DNA from: Diplocloster modestus
Lineage (GTDB): Bacteria > Bacillota > Clostridia > Lachnospirales > Lachnospiraceae
Length of the DNA stretch: 64,000 nucleotides
Direction: 5' to 3'
NCBI RefSeq assembly: GCF_019042245.1
Contig: NZ_JAHQCX010000009.1
Span: 1-64,000 of the forward strand
Part shown: piece by piece, positions 18,721-27,012 of the stretch
How the letters are laid out: every line of letters starts with the position of its first letter
Position numbering within the stretch: position 1 is the stretch's first letter
Made by a program: the position numbers and the translations under genes
The notes under the pieces: model-generated
The model's input: the letters and a program-made list of their open reading frames with translations, nothing else
The model's database searches: none
Told to the model about the DNA's origin: nothing

Positions 18721-19401
18721 TTGTACCGGATACTGATTGTAGAAGATGATAAAACGATAGCGGATACGCTGACGGGGCATTTGTGTAAATGGGGATATGA
18801 GGCAAGGGCCGTGGATGATTTTGACCGGGTTATGGAAATTTTTACTGCATTTGATCCTCAGCTGGTTCTGATGGACATCGTGCTGCCGTTTTATAACGGA
18901 TATCACTGGTGTTCGCAGATACGCAGTATTTCCAAAGTACCCGTCATCTTCCTGTCTTCCGCCAGTGATAATATGAATATTATTATGGCGGTAAATATGG
19001 GAGGGGATGACTTCATCGCGAAGCCTTTTGATTTGGATGTGGTCGTTGCGAAGATTCAGGCCATGCTTCGCAGGACTTATTCTTTTCAGGGACAGGTGAA
19101 TATTCTGGAACACCGGGGAGCGGTTTTGAATCTTGGAGATGCCAGCCTAACCTTTGAGGGGCAGAAAACGGAACTGACGAAAAATGATTTTCGGATTCTG
19201 GAAGTTCTCATGTCCCAGAAGGGGAATGTGGTGTCCAGGGAAGACCTTATGAAGAAGCTCTGGAACGATGACTGCTTTATCGATGATAATACGCTGACGG
19301 TGAACGTCAACCGGCTGCGCAAGAAACTGGATGAGATCGGACTGATTGATTTTATCGCAACGAAAAAAGGGATTGGATATATGGTGGGAGAACAACAATG
19401 A
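18721..19401 (+). CDS. OmpR-family response regulator, BceR-like
   Basis: A 226-residue regulator with a receiver domain (D9/D10 acidic pair, phospho-acceptor D52 in VLMDIVLP, K about 102) and a C-terminal winged helix. It starts at TTG 18721 with AGGGAGGG 6 bases before it. Its stop overlaps the kinase start. The paired kinase is of the short, loop-less BceS type, and a BceAB-type transporter lies 1.9 kb downstream on the same strand, so the three probably form a peptide-antibiotic detoxification module. A direct-repeat operator candidate lies before the transporter. Confidence 0.88.
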   Translation: MYRILIVEDDKTIADTLTGHLCKWGYEARAVDDFDRVMEIFTAFDPQLVLMDIVLPFYNGYHWCSQIRSISKVPVIFLSSASDNMNIIMAVNMGGDDFIAKPFDLDVVVAKIQAMLRRTYSFQGQVNILEHRGAVLNLGDASLTFEGQKTELTKNDFRILEVLMSQKGNVVSREDLMKKLWNDDCFIDDNTLTVNVNRLRKKLDEIGLIDFIATKKGIGYMVGEQQ

Positions 19402-20393
19402 TATTCTGGGCTTATATCAGGGCACGGGTGAAAAGTATCGTCTGTATGGCGGTTATTTTAATTATTTTTGGTATCGTCTATTTTCTGGCAGACATCCCAA
19501 TGGACATTTATCTGTACAGCCTGCAGCTGGGCGCCGCATTCCTGCTGATCGCGGCCGGGGTGGACTACTGCCATTTTCTGAAAAAACATCAGTGCCTGAC
19601 GGAATTCTCCGATCTGCCTCACCCTGAACTAAGGCAGCTGCCGGCAGCTGCTGATATTTTGGAACAGGACTATCAGGATATTCTGGAACGTATGATGAGA
19701 ATCAATAAGGATTTAGTCACCCAGAGCGATCAGAAATATACGGACAGCCGGGAATACTATATGATGTGGGCGCATCAGATTAAGACGCCCCTGTCGGCCC
19801 TGAAGCTTTTGCTGCAGTTAGAGGGAAACTTAAGAGAGCAGGGGGAACTGGAGCAGGAAGTATTTAAGATCGAACAGTATGTGGAACTGGCTCTGCAATA
19901 TGTCCGCCTGGATCATATGGAAAATGATCTGGAATTAAGAGAATATGACCTTAAGAAACTGGTCCGCCAGACTGTAAAGAAATATTCGGTTATCTTTATC
20001 AATAAGAAACTTACCATAGATATTGAAGGGGTGTACGGCAAAGTTCTTACAGATGAGAAATGGCTGTCCCTGATTCTGGAGCAGCTTCTCTCCAATGCTC
20101 TGAAATATACGAATCAGGGCGGAATCCGCTTCTATATGGAGCCGGACAAGGAGAATACGCTGGTTATTCAGGATACCGGTATCGGAATCCGGGAAGAGGA
20201 TGTATACCGCATTTTCGAGCGTGGATTCACTGGATATAATGGGCGCATGGACAAAAAATCAACGGGAATCGGCTTATATCTGTGTAAAAAAGCGGCGGAC
20301 CAGCTGGGCCACAAAATCCGCATAGAATCTAAGGTTGGAGTAGGTACGAAGGTTATGCTGGATCTCAGATCGGATCAATTAGAATTATTTTAA
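19398..20393 (+). CDS. Intramembrane-sensing histidine kinase, BceS-like
   Basis: A 331-residue kinase with two adjacent membrane segments (about 11-31 and 38-57) and almost no extracellular loop, as in BceS kinases that sense through their partner ABC transporter. The H-box WAHQIKTPLSA has H126, and the ATPase domain carries NALKYT, DTGIGI and STGIGLYLCK. It overlaps the regulator gene by 4 bases (ATGA). It ends 8 bases before an ECF-type promoter that drives the next gene. Confidence 0.88.
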   Translation: MIFWAYIRARVKSIVCMAVILIIFGIVYFLADIPMDIYLYSLQLGAAFLLIAAGVDYCHFLKKHQCLTEFSDLPHPELRQLPAAADILEQDYQDILERMMRINKDLVTQSDQKYTDSREYYMMWAHQIKTPLSALKLLLQLEGNLREQGELEQEVFKIEQYVELALQYVRLDHMENDLELREYDLKKLVRQTVKKYSVIFINKKLTIDIEGVYGKVLTDEKWLSLILEQLLSNALKYTNQGGIRFYMEPDKENTLVIQDTGIGIREEDVYRIFERGFTGYNGRMDKKSTGIGLYLCKKAADQLGHKIRIESKVGVGTKVMLDLRSDQLELF

Positions 20394-20400
20394 AAAATAA

Positions 20401-20431
20401 TTGAAACTTTTTTCGGATCTATATCGTCTAA
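20401..20431 (+). promoter_or_regulatory. ECF-type promoter upstream of the lipoprotein gene
   Basis: GAAAC at 20403-20407, 17 bases with a T run, then CGTCTAA at 20425-20431. The layout is the same as at 26428-26458 before the SigV-like gene and at 41908-41938. Bacillus ECF promoters, including the SigV class, have this TGAAAC...CGTCTAA form. Confidence 0.78.
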
Positions 20432-20473
20432 TATTTGTAAACAAAAAAAGCAGGTAAAAAAGGAGACGATATT

Positions 20474-20911
20474 ATGAAGAAATTAATCGCAGTTTTAGGA
20501 ATCACGATGTTAATGGTTGGAGGGATCACAGCCTGTGGTTCCAAAGATGACAATAAAGGCACAGAGAACCCGCAGCAGACCGAGGCCCCGGCCGCAGCAC
20601 CGGAAGCTGCAAAGGCTCCGGAATCGGCAGTCCCTACGCAGGGAGAAACAGCAGACACCAACACCACTGACGGTCAGACAGAGGGAGCCGAAGCGCAGGA
20701 GGAGAAAACCTTTACCGGTATTGTGGATGAAGTAAAACAGGGTATGCTGATCACAGTGGCTACGGAAGACGATTCAAATGCTTATGTATTCGGGCTGGAA
20801 GGCGATGTTACAGCAAAGGTTGGCGATAAAGTCAAAGTGACTTATACAGGCGGTAACCTGGAAGATATGGAAGGCAATCTGGTGGCGACCAAGATTGAAG
20901 TTTTGAAGTAG
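20474..20911 (+). CDS. Secreted lipoprotein, probable ECF-sigma target
   Basis: A 145-residue lipoprotein: signal peptide MKKLIAVLGITMLMVGG, lipobox ITAC with cysteine near residue 21, a Pro/Ala/Thr/Glu-rich linker to about 76, then a small folded domain (FTGIVDEVKQGMLITVATEDD...KVGDKVKVTYTGG) that looks like a beta-barrel of the OB/DUF-type. The function is unknown. It is preceded by an ECF-type promoter like that of the SigV-like operon at 26.5 kb, which suggests induction in envelope stress. AGGAGA lies about 9 bases before the ATG. Confidence 0.75.
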   Translation: MKKLIAVLGITMLMVGGITACGSKDDNKGTENPQQTEAPAAAPEAAKAPESAVPTQGETADTNTTDGQTEGAEAQEEKTFTGIVDEVKQGMLITVATEDDSNAYVFGLEGDVTAKVGDKVKVTYTGGNLEDMEGNLVATKIEVLK

Positions 20912-20968
20912 ATGCAGGATACTAACTGCGCAGAATTTGTGCATGGGATGTGTGCCTAAAAGGAAAGA

Positions 20969-20998
20969 TTAGCATTTCTGCGAAAAATGTGTTATAAT
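20969..20998 (+). promoter_or_regulatory. Promoter of the CarD-like gene
   Basis: TTAGCA at 20969-20974, an 18-base spacer, and TATAAT at 20993-20998. Confidence 0.5.
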
Positions 20999-21010
20999 AA
21001 AGAAGCAGCT

Positions 21011-21058
21011 GGCTATTTCGATAATCCGAAAGGTTGTTGAAATAGCCTTTTTCTTTTT
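21011..21058 (+). terminator. Leader terminator or attenuator before the CarD-like gene
   Basis: GGCTATTTC (21011-21019) pairs with GAAATAGCC (21039-21047) and is followed by TTTTTCTTTTT. It lies between the promoter at 20993 and the ATG at 21083, so it either ends the lipoprotein transcript or attenuates the CarD-like gene. Confidence 0.75.
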
Positions 21059-21082
21059 GAGTAACAGAAAGTAGGGATGTAA

Positions 21083-21574
21083 ATGTTTCAAATTAACGAT
21101 GTGATAGTTTATGAAAACGGCGGTGTGTGTACGATAAAAGATATCGGCGTACCGGAATTTCTCCATACGGATATCCAGTACTATACGATGCAGCCGGTCT
21201 GCGACATGGGCCGGACGATCTACGTAAAGACGAAAGATAATAAGGCATATATGAGAACGATCGTGTCCAGGGACGAGGCGGAAGAATACCTGACAGAGCT
21301 GCCGGCTATGGTGGGTGTATATAATGAAGATGATAAAATAAGAGATAAGGAATTCGGCAGTATATTAAAATCCTGTGAATGCTCCCGGTGCTTTCGGATG
21401 TACAAGGGGATCAGCATCGCGCAGAACCGCAAGATTTTAAATGGGAAGAAACTGAATATGAACGATGACCGCTATTTACACAAAGTGGAGGAGCTGCTGT
21501 CGGCGGAGTATTCCGTGATATTTCATATATCTTTAGACCAGGCAAAAGAAAAGATCAGCAGCGCTCTTGAATAA
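21083..21574 (+). CDS. CarD/CdnL-family transcriptional regulator
   Basis: A 163-residue protein whose first 65 residues (MFQINDVIVYENGGVCTIKDIGVPEF...YYTMQPVC) form the Tudor-like RNA-polymerase-interacting domain shared by CarD, CdnL and Mfd. The C-terminal part is helical, as in CarD proteins that bind promoter DNA upstream of the -10 box. Such proteins stabilise open complexes. It is probably monocistronic and sits behind a terminator-like hairpin in its own leader. GTAGGGATG gives a modest ribosome site. Confidence 0.85.
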   Translation: MFQINDVIVYENGGVCTIKDIGVPEFLHTDIQYYTMQPVCDMGRTIYVKTKDNKAYMRTIVSRDEAEEYLTELPAMVGVYNEDDKIRDKEFGSILKSCECSRCFRMYKGISIAQNRKILNGKKLNMNDDRYLHKVEELLSAEYSVIFHISLDQAKEKISSALE

Positions 21575-21615
21575 TTTACGAAAGAAAACGTATATATAAA
21601 AAATGTGACAATATG

Positions 21616-21644
21616 TTGACATCTCAAAGCCTTTGTGTTATAGT
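21616..21644 (+). promoter_or_regulatory. Sigma-A promoter of the cold-shock gene
   Basis: TTGACA at 21616-21621, exactly 17 bases, TATAGT at 21639-21644. Transcription would start about 115 bases before the ATG. Confidence 0.8.
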
Positions 21645-21676
21645 AATCCGGTAATCAATTTGAATCTGAAAGCTGG

Positions 21677-21728
21677 CCGGTATTTGTAAGTCATTCTTTT
21701 GATGATTTACAAATGCCGGTCAATTTTT
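21677..21728 (+). terminator. Leader hairpin of the cold-shock gene
   Basis: An 18-base stem, CCGGTATTTGTAAGTCAT against ATGATTTACAAATGCCGG with two G-T type mismatches, then TCAATTTTT. It lies inside the long 5' leader typical of cold-shock mRNAs and resembles an intrinsic terminator. Confidence 0.65.
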
Positions 21729-21766
21729 ATAAAATTGATACAAATACAAAAATGGAGGTACTGTCA

Positions 21767-21979
21767 ATGAATAACGGTACGGTAAAATGGTTTAACTCAC
21801 AAAAAGGATTTGGATTTATCACCGACGATAATGGTGGAGAAGATGTATTTGTACATTTTTCCGCTATTGTATCTGATGGTTTCAAAAGCCTGGAAGACGG
21901 ACAGAAGGTTACTTACGATACAGAAACCGATCCTAAGGACAGCAGAAAATTAAAAGCTGTGAATGTACGTACGGCATAG
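21767..21979 (+). CDS. Cold-shock protein (CspA family)
   Basis: A 70-residue single cold-shock domain that binds single-stranded RNA or DNA and melts secondary structure. RNP1 (KGFGFI) and RNP2 (VFVHF) are both present, after the canonical [12 protein letters not shown] start. TGGAGGT is 7 bases upstream of the ATG at 21767; the open frame reaching back to 21713 is leader. It has its own promoter, a long structured leader and a downstream terminator. Confidence 0.95.
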   Translation: MNNGTVKWFNSQKGFGFITDDNGGEDVFVHFSAIVSDGFKSLEDGQKVTYDTETDPKDSRKLKAVNVRTA

Positions 21980-22082
21980 GTTTCATCAGACTCAAAACAA
22001 ATTATCCAAAGCCACAATATCCGATGCTGAGTAGAATCAACCATTTGAATATTTGTATCATTGTATAATTTTAAAAGTTTTG

Positions 22083-22114
22083 CAGGGCAGACCGGGGGTC
22101 TGTCCTGTTTTTTT
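22083..22114 (+). terminator. Intrinsic terminator after the cold-shock gene
   Basis: CAGGGCAGACC pairs with GGTCTGTCCTG, followed by seven T. Confidence 0.88.
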
Positions 22115-22130
22115 ATTCATAGAAAAGTGC

Positions 22131-22146
22131 TCCTATGAAATAAAAA
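22131..22146. repeat. Short copy of the TCCTATGAAATAAAAA motif
   Basis: The same motif, preceded by a GCTC-like run, borders the dispersed element at 9588 and recurs with one change at 38233-38248. Its role is unknown. Confidence 0.5.
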
Positions 22147-22159
22147 CGCTCCTCATTAC

Positions 22160-22196
22160 CTTACAAAAGTGTAAGATTAAACTGTAAAAATGTAAG
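22160..22196 (+). promoter_or_regulatory. Candidate response-regulator operator before the BceAB-like genes
   Basis: CTTACAAAAGTGTAAG (22160-22175) is a perfect palindrome. TGTAAG at 22170 recurs at 22191, exactly 21 bases later, with TGTAA again at 22183. Direct repeats two helical turns apart are typical of OmpR-family sites. They end just upstream of a poor -35 region. Confidence 0.55.
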
Positions 22197-22228
22197 TGGA
22201 AACCATGGCATAAACGCTATATTTTTCT

Positions 22229-22234
22229 TATACT
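22229..22234 (+). promoter_or_regulatory. -10 box of the BceAB-like operon
   Basis: TATACT without a recognisable -35, consistent with activation by a bound response regulator. Confidence 0.5.
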
Positions 22235-22274
22235 TAGTCTATCATTTAAAGTGAAGTCAAGGAGGAAACATGTT

Positions 22275-23042
22275 ATGTCATTGTTGGAAGTTCATAATCT
22301 GAAAAAAATATATACGACCAGATTCGGCGGCAGCCAGGTACAGGCCCTGTCCGATGTATCCTTTACGGTAGACCAGGGAGAATATGTGGCCATTATGGGA
22401 GAGAGCGGTTCCGGCAAGACGACGCTGCTGAACATCGTCGCTTCCCTGGATAAAGCCACCAGCGGTCATGTGGTGTTAGACGGTATGGATCTGGCAAAAA
22501 TCAAGGACAAGGAAATTTCCACATTCCGAAGAAAAAACCTGGGGTTTGTGTTCCAGGATTTTAATCTGCTGGATACTTTTTCGATTCAGGACAATATCTT
22601 TCTTCCGTTAGTGCTGGCCAGGAACCCTTACGAGGAGATGAAAAAACGGCTGGACCCGATCGCAAAGCAGCTGGGGATCACAGATATCCTCCCCAAATAT
22701 CCCTATGAGGTTTCAGGCGGACAGAAACAGCGGGCAGCAGTGGCACGTGCTTTGATCACTACCCCGAAGTTAATCCTGGCCGATGAACCGACCGGAGCGC
22801 TGGATTCCAAAGCCTCCATGCGTCTTTTAAATATATTCTCGGAGCTGAATCAGGCAGGCCAGACGATTCTGATGGTAACCCACAGCACACAGGCCGCCAG
22901 TCACGCCAGCCGCGTCATGTTTATCAAGGACGGTATCGTCTTTAACCAGATCTACCGCGGCTCTATGAGTAATGACGAGCTGTACTCCAAGATATCCAGT
23001 ACGCTGACTGTGCTGGCTACGGGAGGTGCTTCTGATGAGTAG
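22275..23042 (+). CDS. ABC transporter ATPase, BceA-like
   Basis: A 255-residue ATPase with Walker [10 protein letters not shown] (42-50), signature SGGQKQR, and Walker [13 protein letters not shown]. It belongs to the MacB/LolD/BceA group. With the 662-residue permease it should form a transporter that removes peptide antibiotics from their lipid target and reports flux to the BceS-like kinase. GGAGGAAACATGTT places the start at 22275, not at the out-of-frame ATG at 22270. It overlaps the permease gene. Confidence 0.92.
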   Translation: MSLLEVHNLKKIYTTRFGGSQVQALSDVSFTVDQGEYVAIMGESGSGKTTLLNIVASLDKATSGHVVLDGMDLAKIKDKEISTFRRKNLGFVFQDFNLLDTFSIQDNIFLPLVLARNPYEEMKKRLDPIAKQLGITDILPKYPYEVSGGQKQRAAVARALITTPKLILADEPTGALDSKASMRLLNIFSELNQAGQTILMVTHSTQAASHASRVMFIKDGIVFNQIYRGSMSNDELYSKISSTLTVLATGGASDE

Positions 23043-25023
23043 GTTTTTCTATATCCGGATGGCCCTGACCAACCTGAAAAAAAACCGGCAGACATATTTT
23101 CCCTACCTGCTGACCTGCATCCTGACGATCTGTATGTTCTTTATCTTTCAGGTGCTGGCTCACAATGACGGACTGAATCATATGGGCGGAGGCAAGGACA
23201 TGGCCACGATTCTGGGAACAGGTTCTTACATCATCGCGATTTTTGCAGTCATTTTCCTGTATTATACCAACAGTTTTCTGATTAAGCAGCGGAAGAAGGA
23301 GCTGGGACTCTACTGTATCCTGGGACTTGAGAAAAAACATGTGGCCCGCATCCTGACCTGGGAAAGCATTATGACGTATCTGGCCTGCATGATCCTGGGA
23401 ATCATAAGCGGTTTCGTTTTGGGAAAACTGGTGTTCCTGGTCTTGATAAAGCTGGTTCATATCAATGTTTCTTTATCCTTTGGATTAGCGCCTGAGGCAC
23501 TGCTGTCTTCCATGACCCTATTCCTGTGTATCTTCGTGCTGAACCTGGTGACGAATATTTTCCATGTCCGCATGGTGAATCCCATCGAACTGCTGCGGGG
23601 AGGAAATAAGGGAGAAAAGATCCCGAAGGTGTCCTGGTGGCTGGCCCTGGTCGGCGTGGCCTGCCTGGGAACTGGTTATTATATTGCCATTGTCACCCAG
23701 AATCCGATGGATGCTTTTGCCAAATTCTTCCTGGCCGTGATTCTGGTCATTGTGGGGACCTACGCGCTGTTTACAGCGGGCAGCATCGCGTTATTACGCA
23801 TATTGAAAAATAATAAGAAATTTTTCTATAAACCCAAAAATTTTATCGCTGTATCCGGTATGGTGTACCGGATGAAACAAAATGCCGTGGGATTGGCTAA
23901 TATCTGTATCTTAAGTACAATGGTTCTGGTTATGATTGCCGGATCTGTATCCCTGTACATCAGCCAGGAGAAAACCATCCGTTACCGGTTCCCCCATGAT
24001 CTTCAGGTCAACAAACTGGAGAGTGAAGAACAGATCGCAGGAATCGACCGTATCCTGGAGGAAATGACAGCGGATTCGGCTGTCAGCGCTGCAGGTGAAT
24101 TCTATTTTGCCTACCTGGATATTTATGCGTACAACGAAGGCGGAAAATATGGAAAGGCAGATGAGGGCAAATATGGAAACTATGTCACAGAAGACACGGA
24201 CCTGCTGACCTCATTTACCATGATACCGGTGGAAGATTACAACCGGATTGAACAAAAACAGGTATCTCTGAAAGAGGATGAGGTACTGGTATTCAGTGTC
24301 AAGGATTCCATCAAGGGTAATGTATTACAGATCGGCGACGAGGAATTCCGGATACAGGAGAAACTGGAAACTTCAATTCTAGGCAAAAAAGATCCTTATG
24401 CGATGTTTAATGAGAACTTCCTGATCGTGAAGAATGAGGAAGCCGGGGACCGTATTTTCAGGGCATCCGGTATGGAGCCGGATGCTTACGGTTGGAACTT
24501 CCAGTGGAACTGTGATATCGATGGAAAGAAGGATGATTGTGTTGATTTTTCTTATGCTTTTATTGATCGGGTTCACAATGAGGTATCTTCCAGCTATGTG
24601 GATTCTATGTATACTTCCCTGAGCGGCTGGTATATGTCTTATGGCGGGATTCTGTTTATCGGTATCTTCCTGGGTATCCTCTTTATCATGGCTGCGGTTT
24701 TGATCATCTACTATAAGCAGGTTTCAGAGGGGTATGAGGATCATGAACGCTTCCTGATTATGCAGAAGGTGGGCATGAGCCACGATGAAGTGAGATCCAG
24801 TATCCGCAAGCAGGTATCCATGGTATTTTTCCTGCCCCTTGTCATGGCTGTCATCCATGTCATGTTTGCATTCCCGATGATCAGCAGACTACTGGTCATG
24901 TTTAATCTAACGGATATCCGGCTGGAATTTATCTGTACCTGTGTTACGGTTGTGGTGTTCTCGCTAGTTTATTCGCTGGTGTACATGAGGACTGCCAAGG
25001 TATATTATCGGTTAGTCAGATAG
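23035..25023 (+). CDS. ABC transporter permease, BceB-like
   Basis: A 662-residue permease with about ten membrane segments and a large extracellular domain (about residues 310-540) between segments VII and VIII, the hallmark of BceB-type permeases. FtsX-like domains flank it. The start at 23035 follows GGGAGG by 8 bases and overlaps the ATPase stop by 8 bases. The substrate class (bacitracin-, nisin- or mersacidin-like peptides) cannot be read from the sequence. A hairpin follows the stop immediately. Confidence 0.9.
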   Translation: MSRFFYIRMALTNLKKNRQTYFPYLLTCILTICMFFIFQVLAHNDGLNHMGGGKDMATILGTGSYIIAIFAVIFLYYTNSFLIKQRKKELGLYCILGLEKKHVARILTWESIMTYLACMILGIISGFVLGKLVFLVLIKLVHINVSLSFGLAPEALLSSMTLFLCIFVLNLVTNIFHVRMVNPIELLRGGNKGEKIPKVSWWLALVGVACLGTGYYIAIVTQNPMDAFAKFFLAVILVIVGTYALFTAGSIALLRILKNNKKFFYKPKNFIAVSGMVYRMKQNAVGLANICILSTMVLVMIAGSVSLYISQEKTIRYRFPHDLQVNKLESEEQIAGIDRILEEMTADSAVSAAGEFYFAYLDIYAYNEGGKYGKADEGKYGNYVTEDTDLLTSFTMIPVEDYNRIEQKQVSLKEDEVLVFSVKDSIKGNVLQIGDEEFRIQEKLETSILGKKDPYAMFNENFLIVKNEEAGDRIFRASGMEPDAYGWNFQWNCDIDGKKDDCVDFSYAFIDRVHNEVSSSYVDSMYTSLSGWYMSYGGILFIGIFLGILFIMAAVLIIYYKQVSEGYEDHERFLIMQKVGMSHDEVRSSIRKQVSMVFFLPLVMAVIHVMFAFPMISRLLVMFNLTDIRLEFICTCVTVVVFSLVYSLVYMRTAKVYYRLVR

Positions 25024-25027
25024 ACAA

Positions 25028-25075
25028 TCAGGACCCTTGCTGCCTGGCCTGTCAGCCAGACGGCCGGGGTCCTGA
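25028..25075. terminator. Hairpin directly after the BceB-like gene
   Basis: TCAGGACCC pairs with GGGTCCTGA and starts 4 bases after the stop codon. No T run follows, so termination is uncertain. It resembles a short form of the post-stop palindromes elsewhere in the window. Confidence 0.5.
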
Positions 25076-25235
25076 CAATTCCGGGAAATGACGCGATTCG
25101 TGCCAGACGGAATTAAGTGCGGGCGGGGACGATTCATGGATTTGGGGTTTATTTTTTGGGGATTATTTGATAAGATAAAGGTGTTATGTTAGATTGTTTG
25201 TTACTGTAGGCATTATAAGTCAGGAGGATAGTGAT

Positions 25236-25445
25236 ATGGAGAAAATGCAATATGTATGCCCGAAGTGTGGGTGCCAGCATTATGAGAGTGACCAGTTCCA
25301 GGCCACCGGGGGAAATTTTGCTAAGATCTTTGATGTTCAGAATAAAAAATTTATCACGATCAGTTGTACGAATTGCGGATACACGGAACTGTATAAATCT
25401 AAGAACTCGGAAGGCTGGGATATACTGGATTTCCTGATGGGATAA
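25236..25445 (+). CDS. Small zinc-ribbon protein (DUF2082-like)
   Basis: A 69-residue protein with two CxxC knuckles, CPKCGC near residue 8 and CTNCGY near 47, and the conserved core IFDVQNKKFITISC. This matches the family of small zinc-ribbon nucleic-acid-binding-like proteins (DUF2082 as I recall it). The function is unknown. GGAGGA precedes the ATG at 25236; the in-frame ATG at 25194 has no site. Confidence 0.78.
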   Translation: MEKMQYVCPKCGCQHYESDQFQATGGNFAKIFDVQNKKFITISCTNCGYTELYKSKNSEGWDILDFLMG

Positions 25446-25535
25446 GGCAATCATATCGGCGGGAATTTATTTCGGCTGCTTCAGATGCTGGGGCCTGTAT
25501 GAATACATGAGCGGGCGGCGGCATATGATGGAGTA

Positions 25536-26213
25536 ATGTTAGAAATATTGAAGGTAATTATGCAGAGAATTTCCGATCATGTATTAACGGATACCATGAA
25601 GCAGGAGAATACGCCGATTTTGAGTTATACGATACATTATCCTGAATTTACGACGGACTGTAATCAGCAGGCGGCACAGAAGATTAACCGGTATTATGAG
25701 CAGCAGGCCCAAACACTGGAGGCGTATTGCAGAAATAAGTTGTTTCAGGACGCGGTCAGTGAACTGGAGTTTGACGAGAAGAATAATTTCCCGGCGATTG
25801 CCTATGAGGTGATTGTGGAGTATACGGTAACCTTTAATGATAGGTGTATTACCAGCCTGTTTACGGATCAGTATATGTTTACGGGCGGTGCCCACGGGAC
25901 GACGATCCGTAAGGGCGATACATGGGATTTTCAGGATGGAAGCCGCGTCAGCGTTTCCGCGTTTTATCCGCCGGGCAGTGACTTTCGGGAAAGCATATTA
26001 AAGGTGGTAAATGCGCAGATCGGGGAACGGCTGAAAAAAATGCCGGGTACTTATTTTGATGACTATCAAAAGTTGACGGATGAAAACTGGAATGCCAGGG
26101 ATTTTTATGTGACACCGGATGGACTTGTGGTATTTTTCCAACAATATGAAGTGGCTCCTTACTCAACAGGTATGCCGCAGTTTTTCCTGCCTTTTGAAAA
26201 AAGACGGATGTAA
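25536..26213 (+). CDS. Soluble DUF3298-type protein
   Basis: A 225-residue protein related to the extracellular domains of the two RsiV-like anti-sigma factors in this window: an N-terminal half with YTIHYPEF and GGAHGTT, then the DUF3298 end with FYVTPDGLVVFFQQYEVAPYSTG, comparable to FYINDQNKLVIVFDEYDVAPGYMG of the RsiV-like protein 1.5 kb downstream. It has no signal peptide or membrane segment, so it appears cytosolic unless the start is misjudged. The weak ribosome site (GATGGAG) leaves the start uncertain. In RsiV this fold binds lysozyme; here the role is unknown. A terminator follows. Confidence 0.72.
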   Translation: MLEILKVIMQRISDHVLTDTMKQENTPILSYTIHYPEFTTDCNQQAAQKINRYYEQQAQTLEAYCRNKLFQDAVSELEFDEKNNFPAIAYEVIVEYTVTFNDRCITSLFTDQYMFTGGAHGTTIRKGDTWDFQDGSRVSVSAFYPPGSDFRESILKVVNAQIGERLKKMPGTYFDDYQKLTDENWNARDFYVTPDGLVVFFQQYEVAPYSTGMPQFFLPFEKRRM

Positions 26214-26264
26214 GATCTATAGGCGGAAAGGACAAGAAGAATAAAATAAGATGAAATTAATCGA

Positions 26265-26304
26265 ACCGGGACCGGTGGTATGAATCGCTGCTCCCGGTTT
26301 TTTT
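26265..26304 (+). terminator. Intrinsic terminator after the DUF3298 gene
   Basis: ACCGGGA pairs with TCCCGGT, followed by seven T. Confidence 0.8.
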
Positions 26305-26427
26305 CGTTGTTTTGTTTATGCCTTTTCAGCTTCGGCATTAGAGAGTATGATTAAGGAAGAATCTGCAATTTGACAGAAGCAAAATTTTTTATAAATAATA
26401 ATTAAAATATTTTAAAAAATTAAAATC

Positions 26428-26458
26428 TTGAAACTTTTTATAAATCCGGGACGTCTAA
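26428..26458 (+). promoter_or_regulatory. ECF-type promoter of the SigV-like operon
   Basis: GAAAC at 26430-26434, 17 bases, CGTCTAA at 26452-26458. An autoregulatory promoter is usual for SigV-type operons. Confidence 0.82.
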
Positions 26459-26522
26459 AAGATGTAAACAAAATAAAGAGATTAAAATTAAAAAATAGAG
26501 AGACAGGAAAGAGGTGTGAAGG

Positions 26523-26996
26523 TTGCGAAAGAAATCGATCGATGAAGAGATTAAGACTCTTCTGTTGAATAATTATGAGAGTTACTATCGCTTAGCCTAC
26601 AGTTATGTAAGAAACCAGGAGGATGCTATGGACATCGTCCAGGAGAGCGCCTACCGGGCAATGAAGAACAGTTCCTCCGTCAAGCAGGCAGAATATGCGG
26701 CGACCTGGGTATATCGGGTGGTAATCAATACGGCGCTGGATTTTATCCGTAAGAACCGGAAGGAAACCGTGGGGATCGAGGATGTGGATTCCGCACACGA
26801 GGACCGCTATATGGATTTTGATGTCTGGGACAGTCTGGAAAAACTGGATGAGAAGGACAGAACGATTATTATCCTGAGGTATTTTGAGGACCGAAAGCTG
26901 GAAGACATCGCCCAGATGATCAATGAAAATGTGAACACAGTGAAAACACGACTTTACCGGGCGTTGAAAAAATTAAAGATAGAGCTTGCAGGATAG
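26523..26996 (+). CDS. ECF sigma factor, SigV-like
   Basis: A 157-residue sigma factor with region 2 (YRLAYSYVRNQEDAMDIVQESAYRAMKNSSSVKQ) and region 4 (IIILRYFEDRKLEDIAQMINENVNTVKTRLYRALKKLK). The partner downstream is a DUF3298 membrane protein of RsiV type, and in Bacillus and Enterococcus such pairs respond to lysozyme. The start is TTG 26523 after a GAAAGAGGTG-type site. It is preceded by an ECF promoter with the same layout as two others in the window. It is similar to the sigma factor at 42.3 kb. Confidence 0.9.
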   Translation: MRKKSIDEEIKTLLLNNYESYYRLAYSYVRNQEDAMDIVQESAYRAMKNSSSVKQAEYAATWVYRVVINTALDFIRKNRKETVGIEDVDSAHEDRYMDFDVWDSLEKLDEKDRTIIILRYFEDRKLEDIAQMINENVNTVKTRLYRALKKLKIELAG

Positions 26997-27012
26997 AAAA
27001 GGAGGGATAAAC

